Source: Gymnothorax reevesii (lineage: Eukaryota > Chordata > Actinopteri > Anguilliformes > Muraenidae). Taken from it: a stretch of 64,000 bases of DNA. The DNA lies in assembly GCA_029721435.1 (NCBI GenBank), contig CM056581.1:66911712-66975711 (forward strand), read 5' to 3'. Positions 11,123 through 20,855 of the stretch are shown one piece after another (position 1 is the stretch's first letter; every line of letters starts with the position of its first letter). A program made the position numbers and the translations under genes. The notes below the pieces were generated by a model. That model was given only the letters and a program-made list of their open reading frames with translations, did not search any database and had not been told where the DNA came from.

Positions 11123-11615
11123 ATGCAGCATAAAAACCTGAGGGTTACCAGTTCTGGCACTCAGTTACAGGTTGACCTCGATGTAGTCACGTTGTCCTCT
11201 CTTGACTCTACTAGCGATTCGAGCACTGTTTCTCACAATGTAGCTAAATCGCGACCTAATTTAGTCAAGGGCCTGAACTTTTTTTTATTGAACACAAGAA
11301 GCGTGAAGTCTGTCAATAAAAAGCGTAACAAGTTGATTCAACTTCAAGGCTTAATATACACTGGCATGCCTGATATCATCGCCCTCACGGAGACTTGGTT
11401 GAACGACTCTGTCCAGTCAAATGAAATTCTTCCCGAGGGTTACACCCTGTATCGCAGAGACAGAGGTGGCAAACGAGGTGGCGGAGTTTTTCTTGCTATT
11501 CGTAATAATATTATCTCCCGCCATCGACCTGATCTCCCAGATATTCCTTAGTGGTACGAATCGGCGAACACTGGTCACACTTTTCCCTTACCCAGATCAT
11601 TGACCAGCCTACTCA
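11123..11615 (+). pseudogene. LINE ORF2, APE-type endonuclease start
   Basis: LNFFLLNTRSVKSVNKKRNK, then DIIALTETWLNDS and RRDRGGKRGGGVFLAIRNN, match the N-terminal half of the L2/CR1 endonuclease (LNTRS and ET-W motifs). A stop follows at 11551, and the catalytic middle of the domain appears deleted. The later block SLTQIIDQPTH (about 11583-11615) runs directly into the Tc1 insertion site and continues after it. Confidence 0.8.
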
Positions 11616-11617
11616 TA

Positions 11618-13207
11618 CAAAACCCAAAACCAGTGAGGTAAATAAAAACAGAATACAATGATTTGCAAATCCTTTTCAACCTGTATTCAATTGAATACAC
11701 TGCAAAGACAAGTTACTTAATGTTCGAACAGGTAAACTTTGTAATTTTTTTGCAAATATTAGCTCATTTGGAATTTGATGCCTGCAACATGTTTCCAAAA
11801 AGCTGGCACAAGTGGCAAAAAAGACTGAGAGAGTTGAGGAATGCTCATCAAACACTTATTTGAAACATCCCACAGGTGAACGGGCTAACTGGGAACAGGT
11901 GGGTGCCATGATTGGGTGTAAAAGTAGCTTCCCTGAAATCCTCAGTCGTTTACAAACAAGGATGGGGCGAGGGTCACCACTTAGTGAACAAATGCGTGAG
12001 CTGATTGTCGAACAATTTAAAAACAACATTGCTCAACAAGCTATTGCAAGAAATTTAGTGATTTCATCCTCTAAGGTCCGTAATATTGTCAAAAGGTTCA
12101 GAGAATCTGGAGAAATCACTGCACGTAAGCGACAAGGCCGAAAACCAACATTGAATGCCCGTGACCTTCGATCCCTCAGGCGGTACTGCATCAAAAACCG
12201 ACATCAGTGTGTAAAGGACATCACCACATGGGCTCAGCAACACTTCAGAAAACCACTGTCAGTAACTACAGTTCGTCACAACACCTGCAAATGCAAGTTA
12301 AAACTCTACAATGCAAAGCGAAAGCCATTTATCAACAGCACCCAGAAACGCCGCCGGCTTCGCTGGGCCCAAGCTCATCTAAGATGGACTGATGCAAAGT
12401 GGAAAAGTGTTCTGTGGTCTGATGAGTCCACATTTCAAATTGTTTTTGGAAACTGTGGACGTCGTGTCCTCCGGACCAAGGAGGAAAAGAACCATCCGGA
12501 CTGTTATAGGCGCAAAGTTCAAAAGCCAGCATCTGTGATGGTATGGGGGTGTATTAGTGCCCAAGGCATGGGTAACTTACACATAGGTGAAGGCACCGTT
12601 AATGCTGAAAGGTACATACAGGTTTTGGAGCAACATATGTTGCCATCCAAGCAACGTCTTTTTCATGGACGCCCCTGCTTATTTCAGCAAGACAATGCCA
12701 AGCCACTTTCTGCACGTGTTACAACAGCAGGGCTCCGTAGTAAAAGAGTGCGGGTACTAGACTGGCCTGCCTGTAGTCCAGACCTGTCTCCCATTGAAAA
12801 CGTGTGCCGCATTATGAAGCGTAAAATACGACAACGGAGACCCCGGACTGTTGAACAACTTAAGCTGTACATCAAGCAAGAATGGGAAAGAGTTCCACCT
12901 GAAAAGCTTCAAAAATTGGTCTCCTCAGTTCCCAAATGTTTACTGAGTGTCGTTAAAAGGAAAGGCGATGTAACACAGTGGTTAAAAGGCCCCTGTGCCA
13001 ACTTTTTTGCAATGTGTTGCTGCCTTTAAATTCTAAGTAAATGATTTTTTGCAAAAAAAAAAAAAAAGTTTCTCAGTTTGAACATTAGACATCTTGTCTT
13101 TGCAGTGTATTCAATTGAATATAAGTTGAAAAGGATTTGCAAATCATTGTATTCTGTTTTTATCTACTATTTACATAACGTGCCAACTTCACTGGTTTTG
13201 GGTTTTG
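11618..13207 (+). mobile_element. Tc1-like transposon, 1590 bp, TA target, nearly intact
   Basis: The ends are CAAAACCCAAAACCAGTG (11618) and the inverse CACTGGTTTTGGGTTTTG (ending 13207), with TA on both sides (11616-11617 and 13208-13209). The left TIR lacks about 20 bp that are present in the right TIR. Removing the element and one TA rejoins the LINE codons as ...DQPTH-IKGNVLDLVLTN. A near-identical second copy lies at 35496-36737. The long open transposase frame suggests comparatively recent activity. Confidence 0.95.
11962..13029 (+). CDS. Tc1-like transposase, DD34E
   Basis: From the ATG at 11962 the protein is about 355 residues, the usual length for Tc1 transposases. The frame stays open upstream to 11812, but this Met starts the conserved MGRGSPLSEQMRELIVEQFK. 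It has an N-terminal paired-like HTH (residues about 10-60: AQQAIARNL...VRNIVKRFRE), a GRKP-type linker, and a second DNA-binding half. The catalytic motifs follow: WSDESTF (first D), FQQDNAKP (second D) and SPDLSPIEN (E), with exactly 34 residues between the second D and E. It ends NFFAMCCCL at 13029. By family it cuts and pastes the element at TA. Whether it is active is unknown. The left TIR is shortened, and one family-typical residue looks changed (ENVCRI versus ENVWRI in copy 2). Confidence 0.93.
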   Translation: MGRGSPLSEQMRELIVEQFKNNIAQQAIARNLVISSSKVRNIVKRFRESGEITARKRQGRKPTLNARDLRSLRRYCIKNRHQCVKDITTWAQQHFRKPLSVTTVRHNTCKCKLKLYNAKRKPFINSTQKRRRLRWAQAHLRWTDAKWKSVLWSDESTFQIVFGNCGRRVLRTKEEKNHPDCYRRKVQKPASVMVWGCISAQGMGNLHIGEGTVNAERYIQVLEQHMLPSKQRLFHGRPCLFQQDNAKPLSARVTTAGLRSKRVRVLDWPACSPDLSPIENVCRIMKRKIRQRRPRTVEQLKLYIKQEWERVPPEKLQKLVSSVPKCLLSVVKRKGDVTQWLKGPCANFFAMCCCL

Positions 13208-15030
13208 TATTAAGGGAAATGTGCTCGATTTAGTTCTCACCAATATCCTGAACGTTGCTCCGAGCCCAATGTTACATTAGGTCAGTTTGACAGTGATCAT
13301 GCTGTGATCCAGTTCCATTTTCAAACCCGTGTCAACAGACCCTGCACATGCGCGAGAAGCGTGTACAATTTTAAAAGAGCTGACTTTATCGGGCGAAGAT
13401 CTCACATGGACAAAGTGTCATTTCTTTCTGCTCTTCTTCATCTTGATATTAATGTTAATTGGCAAAGTTGGCTTGATCTTGTGCATTCATCTGTCAGCAA
13501 ATTTATTCCTATTGCTGTAAATAAGGATTTAAATTCTCCTGCTTGGGTTGACAGTGAAGTGCACCACCTGAGCATTAAAGAGTTGTGGCGAAATTTTGCA
13601 AACTAAGGAATAAATTACAAAATGCATGTACTTTCAAGTACAATCAGTATTTTGATGTTCTCAGTGATTCTCTTGCCAAAACACCAAAGCATTTCTGGGG
13701 ATTCTTCAAGAGTAAAACAAAGACAAAAATGAATATAAATGAAATGCCTCCGTAGTCTATTTAACAAATCTCTTCAAACTGGAGAATTACCACTTGATTG
13801 GTCAAGAGCAAATATTATTCCAGTCCATAAAAAATCTGACAAAGAAAATGTGACTAATTATCAACTGGTATCATTAATATGCATTTGTAGCAAGGTGCTG
13901 GAAAGGTGCATGCTTAATTTTGTCTATCCTCATGTAGTGCCTGTTTTACATCACCTACAACATGCTCTTGTTAAGGGTCTGTCGACAAAATCTCAGTTAA
14001 TCCTGGTATTTCACGAAGTTGGCAAATTCTTAGATCAGTCCGGACAAATTGATATTTTATATCTAGAGTTTTCATCTGCTTTCGACTCAGTCCCCCATGA
14101 CTTACTTTTATATAAACTCCAGACATATGGATTTCATGGTAATCTTTTAAAGTGGTTTACGTTGTATTTATCCAATCGTAAACAAAGAGTTGCTGTCGAC
14201 GGAGCCCTATCATCCTGGTCTCCCGTTAAATCAGGGGTTCCACAAGGATCAATTTTAGGCCCTTTGATGTTTCTGCTGTATATTAATGATATGCCAGACT
14301 GTGTAAATCCTGAGACTAGGGTTGCCTTGTTTGCTGATCAGTCTACATGCATAAGAGAGATCAGAAACACGCAAGACTGTTGACACCTGCAGTGCAACCT
14401 AGAAAACATTTTGGATTGGAATTGTAAATGGGACATGAGATTTAACGCTGGTAAATGTAAACTATTGAGCGTTACAAGGAAGCGAATTCCCATTCTTCAC
14501 CATTACACAATGAATGATAATTTAATTGAAAAAGTTGACTGCATGCGTGATCTTGGGATTGTGGTGTCATCAAATTTATCATGGGAAGCAAATGCAAATG
14601 TCTTGGTCAGTAAAGCAAATCGCATGCTTGGATTACTTCAAACAACTTGCGGTCATAAATGTTCAGTTCAAACAAAACGAAAACTGTATATTTCACTTAT
14701 AAGACCACTTTTAGAATACTCCACCCAATTTTGGGCTGTTTCATCAAAAAAATCTCTCCTTCATATTGAAGGTGTGCAACGGAGAGCCACTCAGTACTTT
14801 GTACATTATAATGATTGTGTTGAAAGCAATTACAAAGCCCGACTAATGAAGCTTGATCTTTTACGGCTACAGACGTGATATATTTGATTGTATATTCTTG
14901 TGAACTTTTCGCCATTCTTATTTAAGCAGATTATTTTATTTGTGGAACGCCAGTCACCTCTATCAAATTTCTGATACTACGGCTGCTTTTAAATCGAAGC
15001 TATTTCATTTTTATAAAGAAAAGTTCAACA
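13208..15030 (+). pseudogene. LINE ORF2, endonuclease end and reverse transcriptase
   Basis: KGNVLDLVLTNILN continues the endonuclease from before the Tc1. The RT proper (13739-14383) shows LPLDWSRANIIPVHKKSDKE, then DILYLEFSSAFDSVPHDLLL, SGVPQGSILGPLMFLLYIND and ALFADQS. The last corresponds to the FADD catalytic box with Asp replaced by Gln. A stop at about 14381 is followed by the thumb/C-terminal segment 14411-14878 (FNAGKCKLLSVTRK, DLGIVVSSNLSW, YISLIRPLLEYSTQFW) and FKSKLFHFYKEKF. The product is dead: it has several stops and a lost catalytic Asp. Confidence 0.88.
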
Positions 15031-15284
15031 ACTATTTTTCTTCTGATGATTCCTGTACATGGGTTGGCAAATGTCATTGTTCACATTGCCTTCTGTCCCT
15101 CTGATGTTACTTGCACTCACTGGTATACTGTCTTATTTTATTATTACTATCTTTTTTTTTCTTCTCATGGTTCAATTGTCTACATGTTGTGGGATGATTG
15201 CCTCACAATAGGTGCCTTGCCACCTGTGCAATCATTTCCTGACTTCTGTCAAAGCTTAATAAATAAATATAATGTGGGACACAT

Positions 15285-15470
15285 CCTCAGGTCATGATCT
15301 TTCATTTGCACTTGATTTGAGGTCAAATATTTCCAGAGATATGATAAAAACAGTGATTTTTCTGTTTTTGGCCCTTGGTGGCTAATCTAGAAATTGTAAA
15401 TTGTCCAAAATCGAATCAGTTCTTCCTCTTTATGATACTTACCTATATGCAAAACATGAAATTTCTAATT
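15285..15470. repeat. Diverged third unit of the 2820-3120 repeat
   Basis: Shares 'cctcaggtcatgat', 'ttgcact', 'gaggtcaaat', 'agagatatg..aaaa' and 'cttggtggc' with the two units on the left side of the LINE. This suggests that the LINE landed inside an older tandem repeat. The match is by eye and diverged. Confidence 0.4.
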
Positions 15471-15499
15471 GAAATATTACTGAAGTTATCGCGTTAACA

Positions 15500-16639
15500 C
15501 GTAGGGTGTAGGACATAAACGAGAATTGAAGTAATAATATGAAACACCAGAAACCATTGAAATCACCCGAAGCAGGTTAGCACACAGACTTGGGAGACGG
15601 ACTGAACCAACTAGATCACAAGACGGGGGACACAAGTGCAACGAAACTTAAAATGGCAGGAAATGAAAACCAGAGTATACAATAACCAAAAAGAATAAAG
15701 AAAAGACAAAACCATGAAAATAAAGCATGACATGAACACAGAGCCATGACAACCACAGAATTCCTCAATAAGACCATCATTACCAACAGACAAATTCAGT
15801 GGTGGTTGTGTGATGGGGCTGAAATAACCTGCTATTCTAAATGCTACACCTATTGTTCCATTTAAGTTATTTTGCCTCTCTATGTCAAATCTTGAAATGC
15901 GTATAAAGTTTTTAACAGGAGAATACAAAAATTGCCTGATTTGGCCCCTCTGCAAGGGGGTTAAAATGAATTGGATGTTGTGAAATATTTAAAAAAGACA
16001 AATAAGCAAAAATAAAATTAATCATGAACAGGGCCAATACTTTTTTACAGCACTGTACCTCATGCTTAATAGTGATGCCAATGTGCTTGCTGGCTCCTAG
16101 GGGAACCACTCAAATGATTTTAAGCACTGCTAAAAATCATTTGCCCTGCTTTATGTAATAAAATGTATAAAATCATCAGTTGCTTTACTATAGGACGCTC
16201 ACACTGGCATTTCGGAAGGTCAGTTAAAGGACCAGTATGCTAGAGTCATCAAGTGGTGAGATTATAGATTGCAACCAAATGATTATTCCCTTTCTCAGAG
16301 AACCTACGGTGGCCGCAAAACTTGCAAAAACGCCAAAAGTGCACTCTTGTGTCAGTGCTTTATTTAATTACTTTTTTCCCGTTCTGGGCTACCGCAGAAA
16401 CATGGCAGCGCAAAATGGTGAGCTCCATGTAAGAGGACCCAATCTTTGTTGATATAAAGGGCTCATTCTGGATAAAAGAATACACTATGATACTTATTTT
16501 CAGGAAATAATTCACTGATGAAAATGTACTTTTGAATATTATACTCTATTCCTGCCAGTTACTCAGCCAGATTGTCCATCTAAATCTAAATCTTTTAAGC
16601 TACATTTGAAAATTGCCTGATTCTCCACGTTACAAGTTA
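15500..16639. other. No gene; AC-rich repeat and possible Tc1-end relic
   Basis: 15550-15780 resembles the aaacatgg-type repeat of 1-470. The segment 16033-16057 ('ggccaatacttttttacagcactgta') resembles a Tc1-type terminus, but no partner end was found. The short frames have no recognisable domain. Confidence 0.4.
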
Positions 16640-17872
16640 AGCAGGCATCACACTGTCCCAAAATTGACACCAGATGGCCATACGAATATTGAATTTTGCG
16701 CGATGGCCCCAAACTTGGCCAAAAGCCAAATCTACAGCTGAAGCAAGTATAATGCCTGCAGAAGGTCACACGATGGCACCCGAACCTCACACGAAGGCAA
16801 TAAAATGATGTGAATTTTTATTAAGTAGTTTACCAGCAGGACACACGAAGGCCACACAATGGCTAGTTTTTTTACTACAGAGTAATATAGTACGTTTTTG
16901 ACTGATCACTGTAAGTTTCTATAGTAAACTACTGTTTTGTTATGAACAAGAAATGTTAACATAAAAAAAGTATGAAGTTAAAAGCAACCAGTTCATTATC
17001 AGTTATCAGTTTCATGAATACTTTGTGCCTTATTTAAATACATTTAGGACATGGCACTCTAAAATACTCAATTCTGATTGGTCAATCGCCAAAATTCTGC
17101 AGAATACATTTCCAGAGGTGTGACTGCTGCGCTGCTGTCCGTTGCTAATAATATTAATATTTTAATATTTTAAATGTTTTTGCCATATTCTAAGTGGGAT
17201 AATGTATAGTCAGCTGCGCATCGGGGTTCTATTCCCCCATCAGGAGTTATTTTTCAACAATCACTGGCTCACTATACATTATCCCTTACATATATAATTT
17301 ATGTTGGGCTGCTCTGTTGAGTTGCTCAGGAGTCAAATGCTCTGAGGCTGGCCTTTTATATGTCTACGTTACCATGACACATGACAACGATTGAGCAACT
17401 CAAATTTGGCTGTCTTCACCGACACTGTGGTCCCATCTCGATGTCATTGTACTATAATACAATGGCTACACGATGCCATTCTGAGGGCTTCACGTGGTCG
17501 TGTTACCTTCCTAAAACAATCGGGCTGCTTCTTGTTTCCTTCCTATCCTTCCTATAATCACACGAAGTGAAGACGAGTGACACGATTTGACAAGATGCCT
17601 TCACAATGGCCTAACGAAGGGAAAAATGTACACATGATTCAACACGAAAATGAACCTTTGCAAGGTCTTCCGGCAATTTTTTGGCATGCCAAAGATTCTG
17701 CCACTGCTCACGAAGTTGCTGCCGAGGCCTGAGAAACTCAACCGGCGGACATACGATGGCTTAAGATGCCCTCACGAATGGCCCGATGTTTTTTACGATC
17801 AGATCCAAGCTTGAACATTTCCTTTATCGTTTTTCCATCTGGTGTCAATTTTGGGACCATGTGACGCCTGCT
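16640..17872. mobile_element. 1.2 kb MITE with about 40-bp TIRs and TTA flanks
   Basis: The left end AGCAGGCATCACACTGTCCC (16640) continues as AAAATTGACACCAGATGG. The right end is its inverse (about 17833-17872, ...CATCTGGTGTCAATTTTGGG... to GCCTGCT). TTA flanks both sides (16637-16639 and 17873-17875); a TTAA reading is possible with one mismatch. Motifs of the type CACACGAAGGC and CACGATGGC recur near both ends. An inner palindrome pairs 'gggataatgtatagt' (17199-17213) with 'actatacattatccc' (17271-17285). No transposase was seen. Confidence 0.82.
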
Positions 17873-18310
17873 TTAAGAAATACATAAGAAAGTCTGGGAA
17901 GACAGACTCATGGCCAGAGGATGCCAGGATTCGCTTCCATGAGTGATGGCAAGTGCATTGTGTTTGGGCCAAAAGGAGCCACCCAAGTTCTGAAGTAACC
18001 CCCCCCACCCCCACACACACACACACACACACACATACATCTGTGAAAAAATGTCATTTTGAAATGGTGAAAGCTAATTATAAAAAAAAGAAGATATGAT
18101 TCCAAAATGAATTGTTTGATTATAAATTGAAATGCAGAGCCAAATCAAGAATATAATATTCCTTTGTCCAAAATATTATGGAGCTGATGCAGTGTTTTTA
18201 TTCTGATTTATAACTGTTTCATTGCTTGTACAATTGGTTCATTGGTAATATTGGAATTCATTTCCGATTCCAAGATTTTCAGTTAGTATCTTGTTTGCAA
18301 ATCTTTGCAG

Positions 18311-18444
18311 GTCAAGGAAAACGCTAAAGCGTTCAGAAATGCGCAGGCAGAGATGACTTTTGAAAACCCCTGGACTGTGGACCTGACCAACTGCACAGTG
18401 ACATTCTCTGGTAGTGGTTTATTGATGGAGAGTGCAACTACCAA
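18311..18444 (+). CDS. Transglutaminase, penultimate exon (C-terminal beta-barrel 2 start)
   Basis: The exon is bounded by an acceptor (tttgcag, ending 18310) and a GTGAGT donor at 18445. It encodes about 44 residues including AEMTFENPW and LTNCTVTFSGSGLL. These fit the conserved 'F-NP-...L-C----GSGL' start of the second C-terminal barrel of animal transglutaminases. It ends in phase 2, and the first base of the 24225 exon completes a Lys codon. Upstream exons, including the catalytic Cys region, are not recognisable in this window and presumably lie to the left. The enzyme family forms calcium-dependent glutamine-lysine isopeptide crosslinks; the barrels are regulatory and structural. The paralogue cannot be assigned. 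Confidence 0.85.
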
Positions 18445-18480
18445 GTGAGTATCATCTGCATAAGAGGAGTGTTTTGAGCA

Positions 18481-20038
18481 GGGGCCTCATTTATCATTGT
18501 GGATACACCTTTTCTTACACCTTTTTTCCACCGTTTTGTGCGTATGCACTTGTCTTCGCAAAATTTGGGATCTATCAAACCCAAACCTGACGGGGAAAAG
18601 TACGGACATTTTCACCAATTTTGAGCACGACGTACCTTGATTTACACCCTTTTTGAAGAACAGGAGGAATTGGCGACGCAGCTGCTGAGTCAGAGAATTG
18701 CAGTGTGCGAGGGAGAGAGGAGCGCGGATTATAGCCCATTTTAAAGAACAATCAAAGCCACGGCAAAGTCCGGTTTTCCTAATATAATTGGATGCATTGA
18801 CCGCACAGTATGCTCAATCATTAAAAGCTGCGGCTTATAATCATCAATTCAAGGCTGATACTCACCCCATCCTTGTGAAGTACAGGTGATAGTGGCTACT
18901 TCCTGAGGGAGTGGCTGCTAGTTCCCATCCCGGACCCACAGGGTGGCCAGGAAATCCAGTATAATGAGGTCCATACCCGTGCGTGCTGTCTTGTGGAGCG
19001 CGCCATCGGGCTCCTAAAAGACCGTTGACGCTGCCTGCGTGCGTTGGGTGGTAGGCTCTTCTACCACCCAAACAAGGTCAGCAGGATCATGTGGGGTTGT
19101 GCTATCCTGCACAATGTGGCAGTGAGGCGTGGGGTTGCGCTGCTGCCCGGCCTCCCTCCACCTCAGCGTATGGACCTGGACCCACAGCCCCCTCCCCATC
19201 ATGAGGGTTTTCAATGAGGACTAAGGGCAGGAGCAGCAGTGATGCAGCGATTGTGAAGCCCCCCCCCCCATCTCTTTCCCCTCATGTTGACATAAAGAAT
19301 GTGTGTGTAGCATACGAGTTTCTCAGTTTCAATTTTTGTCCGTCTATGCAACTGAAACAAAACACACACCTCCTGCATTTGACAAATGATTGGACAAGAA
19401 AGTGTGTGGTTTTTTTTTTTATTGCCAATGTAAACTTGTGACTGCAGCAATCGGCGGTTTTATGCTTCTTGGTGAGGCCGGGGCTGTGGCTGATTAGATG
19501 AGATTGTTTTAATTTCCGGAGGAGAAATTGTTTGGTCCAACATTATGTGTTCATTTCTGTTGTGATTCTCTACGTGTTCTTAGTTTTCTGTTCTTGTTCC
19601 TAAATAAACCACAAGACGAAGAGATCATACAGAATTAGTGCAAATACTTGCCGAAGAGGACTTTTTTTCCTCGCCTGCACAAGCACGTGTTTCTCACTCA
19701 CTGAGAAGTTTCACTTCTTTCCGCGATTCCCATCCATGCTTCACCGTCTTCCACTGAGGTCAATCCACAAATCCCCAGAGCGCACATGGCTACTTTACAT
19801 GCCGATGCTCATTTGCATTGACCATATATGGTTGTGTCTGGGCGTGTAGAGGGCGGGATGTGAGGCGCGTTCAAGTCCAGACTTTTCTTGGGTCCGGGGT
19901 GATTTATCAATGGAAATTGCGGTGAGCTGTGTGTACGCACAGTTTGATAGATCTAAAAGTAAATATTTTGGGTGTACGCCATTTTTGCCTTTTCGCCGTA
20001 AGTGAAAATTTTTCACCCTTTTTGATAAATGAGGCCTC
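18481..20038 (+). mobile_element. PIF/Harbinger transposon remnant in the transglutaminase intron
   Basis: The ends are GGGGCCTCATTTATCA (18481) and the inverse TGATAAATGAGGCCTC (20023-20038). The interior holds a Harbinger transposase fragment. The expected 3-bp TWA duplication is not evident; instead AGGAGTGTTT occurs at 18465-18474 and directly outside the right end at 20039-20048. The element starts only 36 bp after the exon donor. Confidence 0.85.
18771..19220 (+). pseudogene. Harbinger (HARBI1-like) DDE transposase, internally deleted
   Basis: GFPNIIGCIDRT corresponds to the first Asp region (GAIDGTH in the family). After stops and a deletion the frame reads DSGYFLREWLLVPIPDPQGG, then YNEVHTRACCLVERAIGLLK, which carries the conserved Glu of the DDE triad, and VSRIMWGCAILHNVAVRRG. 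The usual second Asp segment between them is only partly present. An in-frame stop follows LLKDR. It cannot encode an active enzyme. Confidence 0.85.
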
Positions 20039-20289
20039 AGGAGTGTTTCTGACAGGCAAAAAATCAACCCATCTTGTTCTCTTATCTTGTCAACATTTTT
20101 TTCATGGTGTATAATGTGTTTACCAGGGGTTTGGAGAATTCTGAACAGTATCTCTTATTGTTGATAAATTAAAAGCAAGAAAATTGTTTTTTCAGCTCTT
20201 ACCCAATGATAGTACACTGCCCCTACCATTCAAATATACTGTACTTTTGGGTAATTCTTGAAATTTTTTTAACAACTAAATTAGCTCAA

Positions 20290-20763
20290 TTTACATTGTA
20301 GATTCTCACTGAAGGCATCAAAACTATGAATGAACACATCTGGAATTATGTGCGTATGTATCAAACAGTTGTCCAATAGGGCTGTTGGCTGTGTATCAAC
20401 CTGACTTCTGCACAACACAACTGATGGCCCCAACCCCATTGATAAGGCAAGAAATTCCACTAATTAACCCTGATAAGGCACACCTGTGAAGTGAAAACCA
20501 TTTCAGGTGACTACCTCTTGAACCTCATCAAGCTAATGTCAAGAGTGTGCAAAGCAGTAATCAGAGCAAAGGGTGGCTACTTTGAAGAAACTAGAATATA
20601 AGACATGTTTTCAGTTACAGGTATTTCACACTTTTTTGTTAAGTACATAATGTGTTCATTCATAGTTTTGATGTCTTCAGTGAGAATCTACAATGTAAAT
20701 AGTCATGAAAATAAAGGAAACGCATTGAATGAGAAGGTGTGTCCGAACTTTTGGCCTGTACTG
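20290..20763. mobile_element. Non-autonomous Tc1-like element, left end truncated
   Basis: The right end reads ...gtgtgtccgaacttttgg then cctgtactg before TA (20764-20765), a very common fish Tc1 terminus. An inner inverted repeat pairs 'tttacattgtagattctcac' (from 20290) with its inverse near 20697. About 65 bp of the left TIR outside this are missing. No transposase remains. Confidence 0.85.
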
Positions 20764-20766
20764 TAC

Positions 20767-20855
20767 CTCTCCAGACACAGGGTTGGCGACCCCTGCTCTG
20801 GAACATTCCATAAAGTGAGGCTGCCCAATCTTGTTCTAGGACATTTACCATCCTT
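20767..20855. repeat. Short fragment of a hAT-like fish repeat
   Basis: 'cacagggttggcgacccctg' at about 20775 and 'gcccaatcttgttctagg' resemble the tips of common fish hAT-type MITEs. No paired end or target duplication was found. Confidence 0.35.

Larger units (their letters stand above)
3413..15275 (+). mobile_element. L2/CR1-type LINE split by a hAT and a Tc1 insertion
   Basis: This is a non-LTR retrotransposon in sense orientation. Recognisable parts in order are ORF1 with a Cys-rich/coiled-coil-like start (3438-3737), an SGNH-esterase-like ORF1 end (10376-10800), an APE endonuclease start (11123-11560), and endonuclease end, reverse transcriptase and C-terminal region (13208-15030). The 3' end is AT-rich (cttaataaataaatataatg, about 15256-15275). 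The zebrafish ZfL2 family is known to carry an esterase-type ORF1, which suggests the L2/CR1 group. Removing the hAT (3738-10367) and Tc1 (11618-13207) with one copy of each target duplication leaves about 3.6 kb. It is inactive: there are stops, frameshifts, a missing endonuclease middle, and FADQ in place of the usual FADD-type catalytic motif. The exact 5' end and target duplication are not resolved. Confidence 0.85.
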
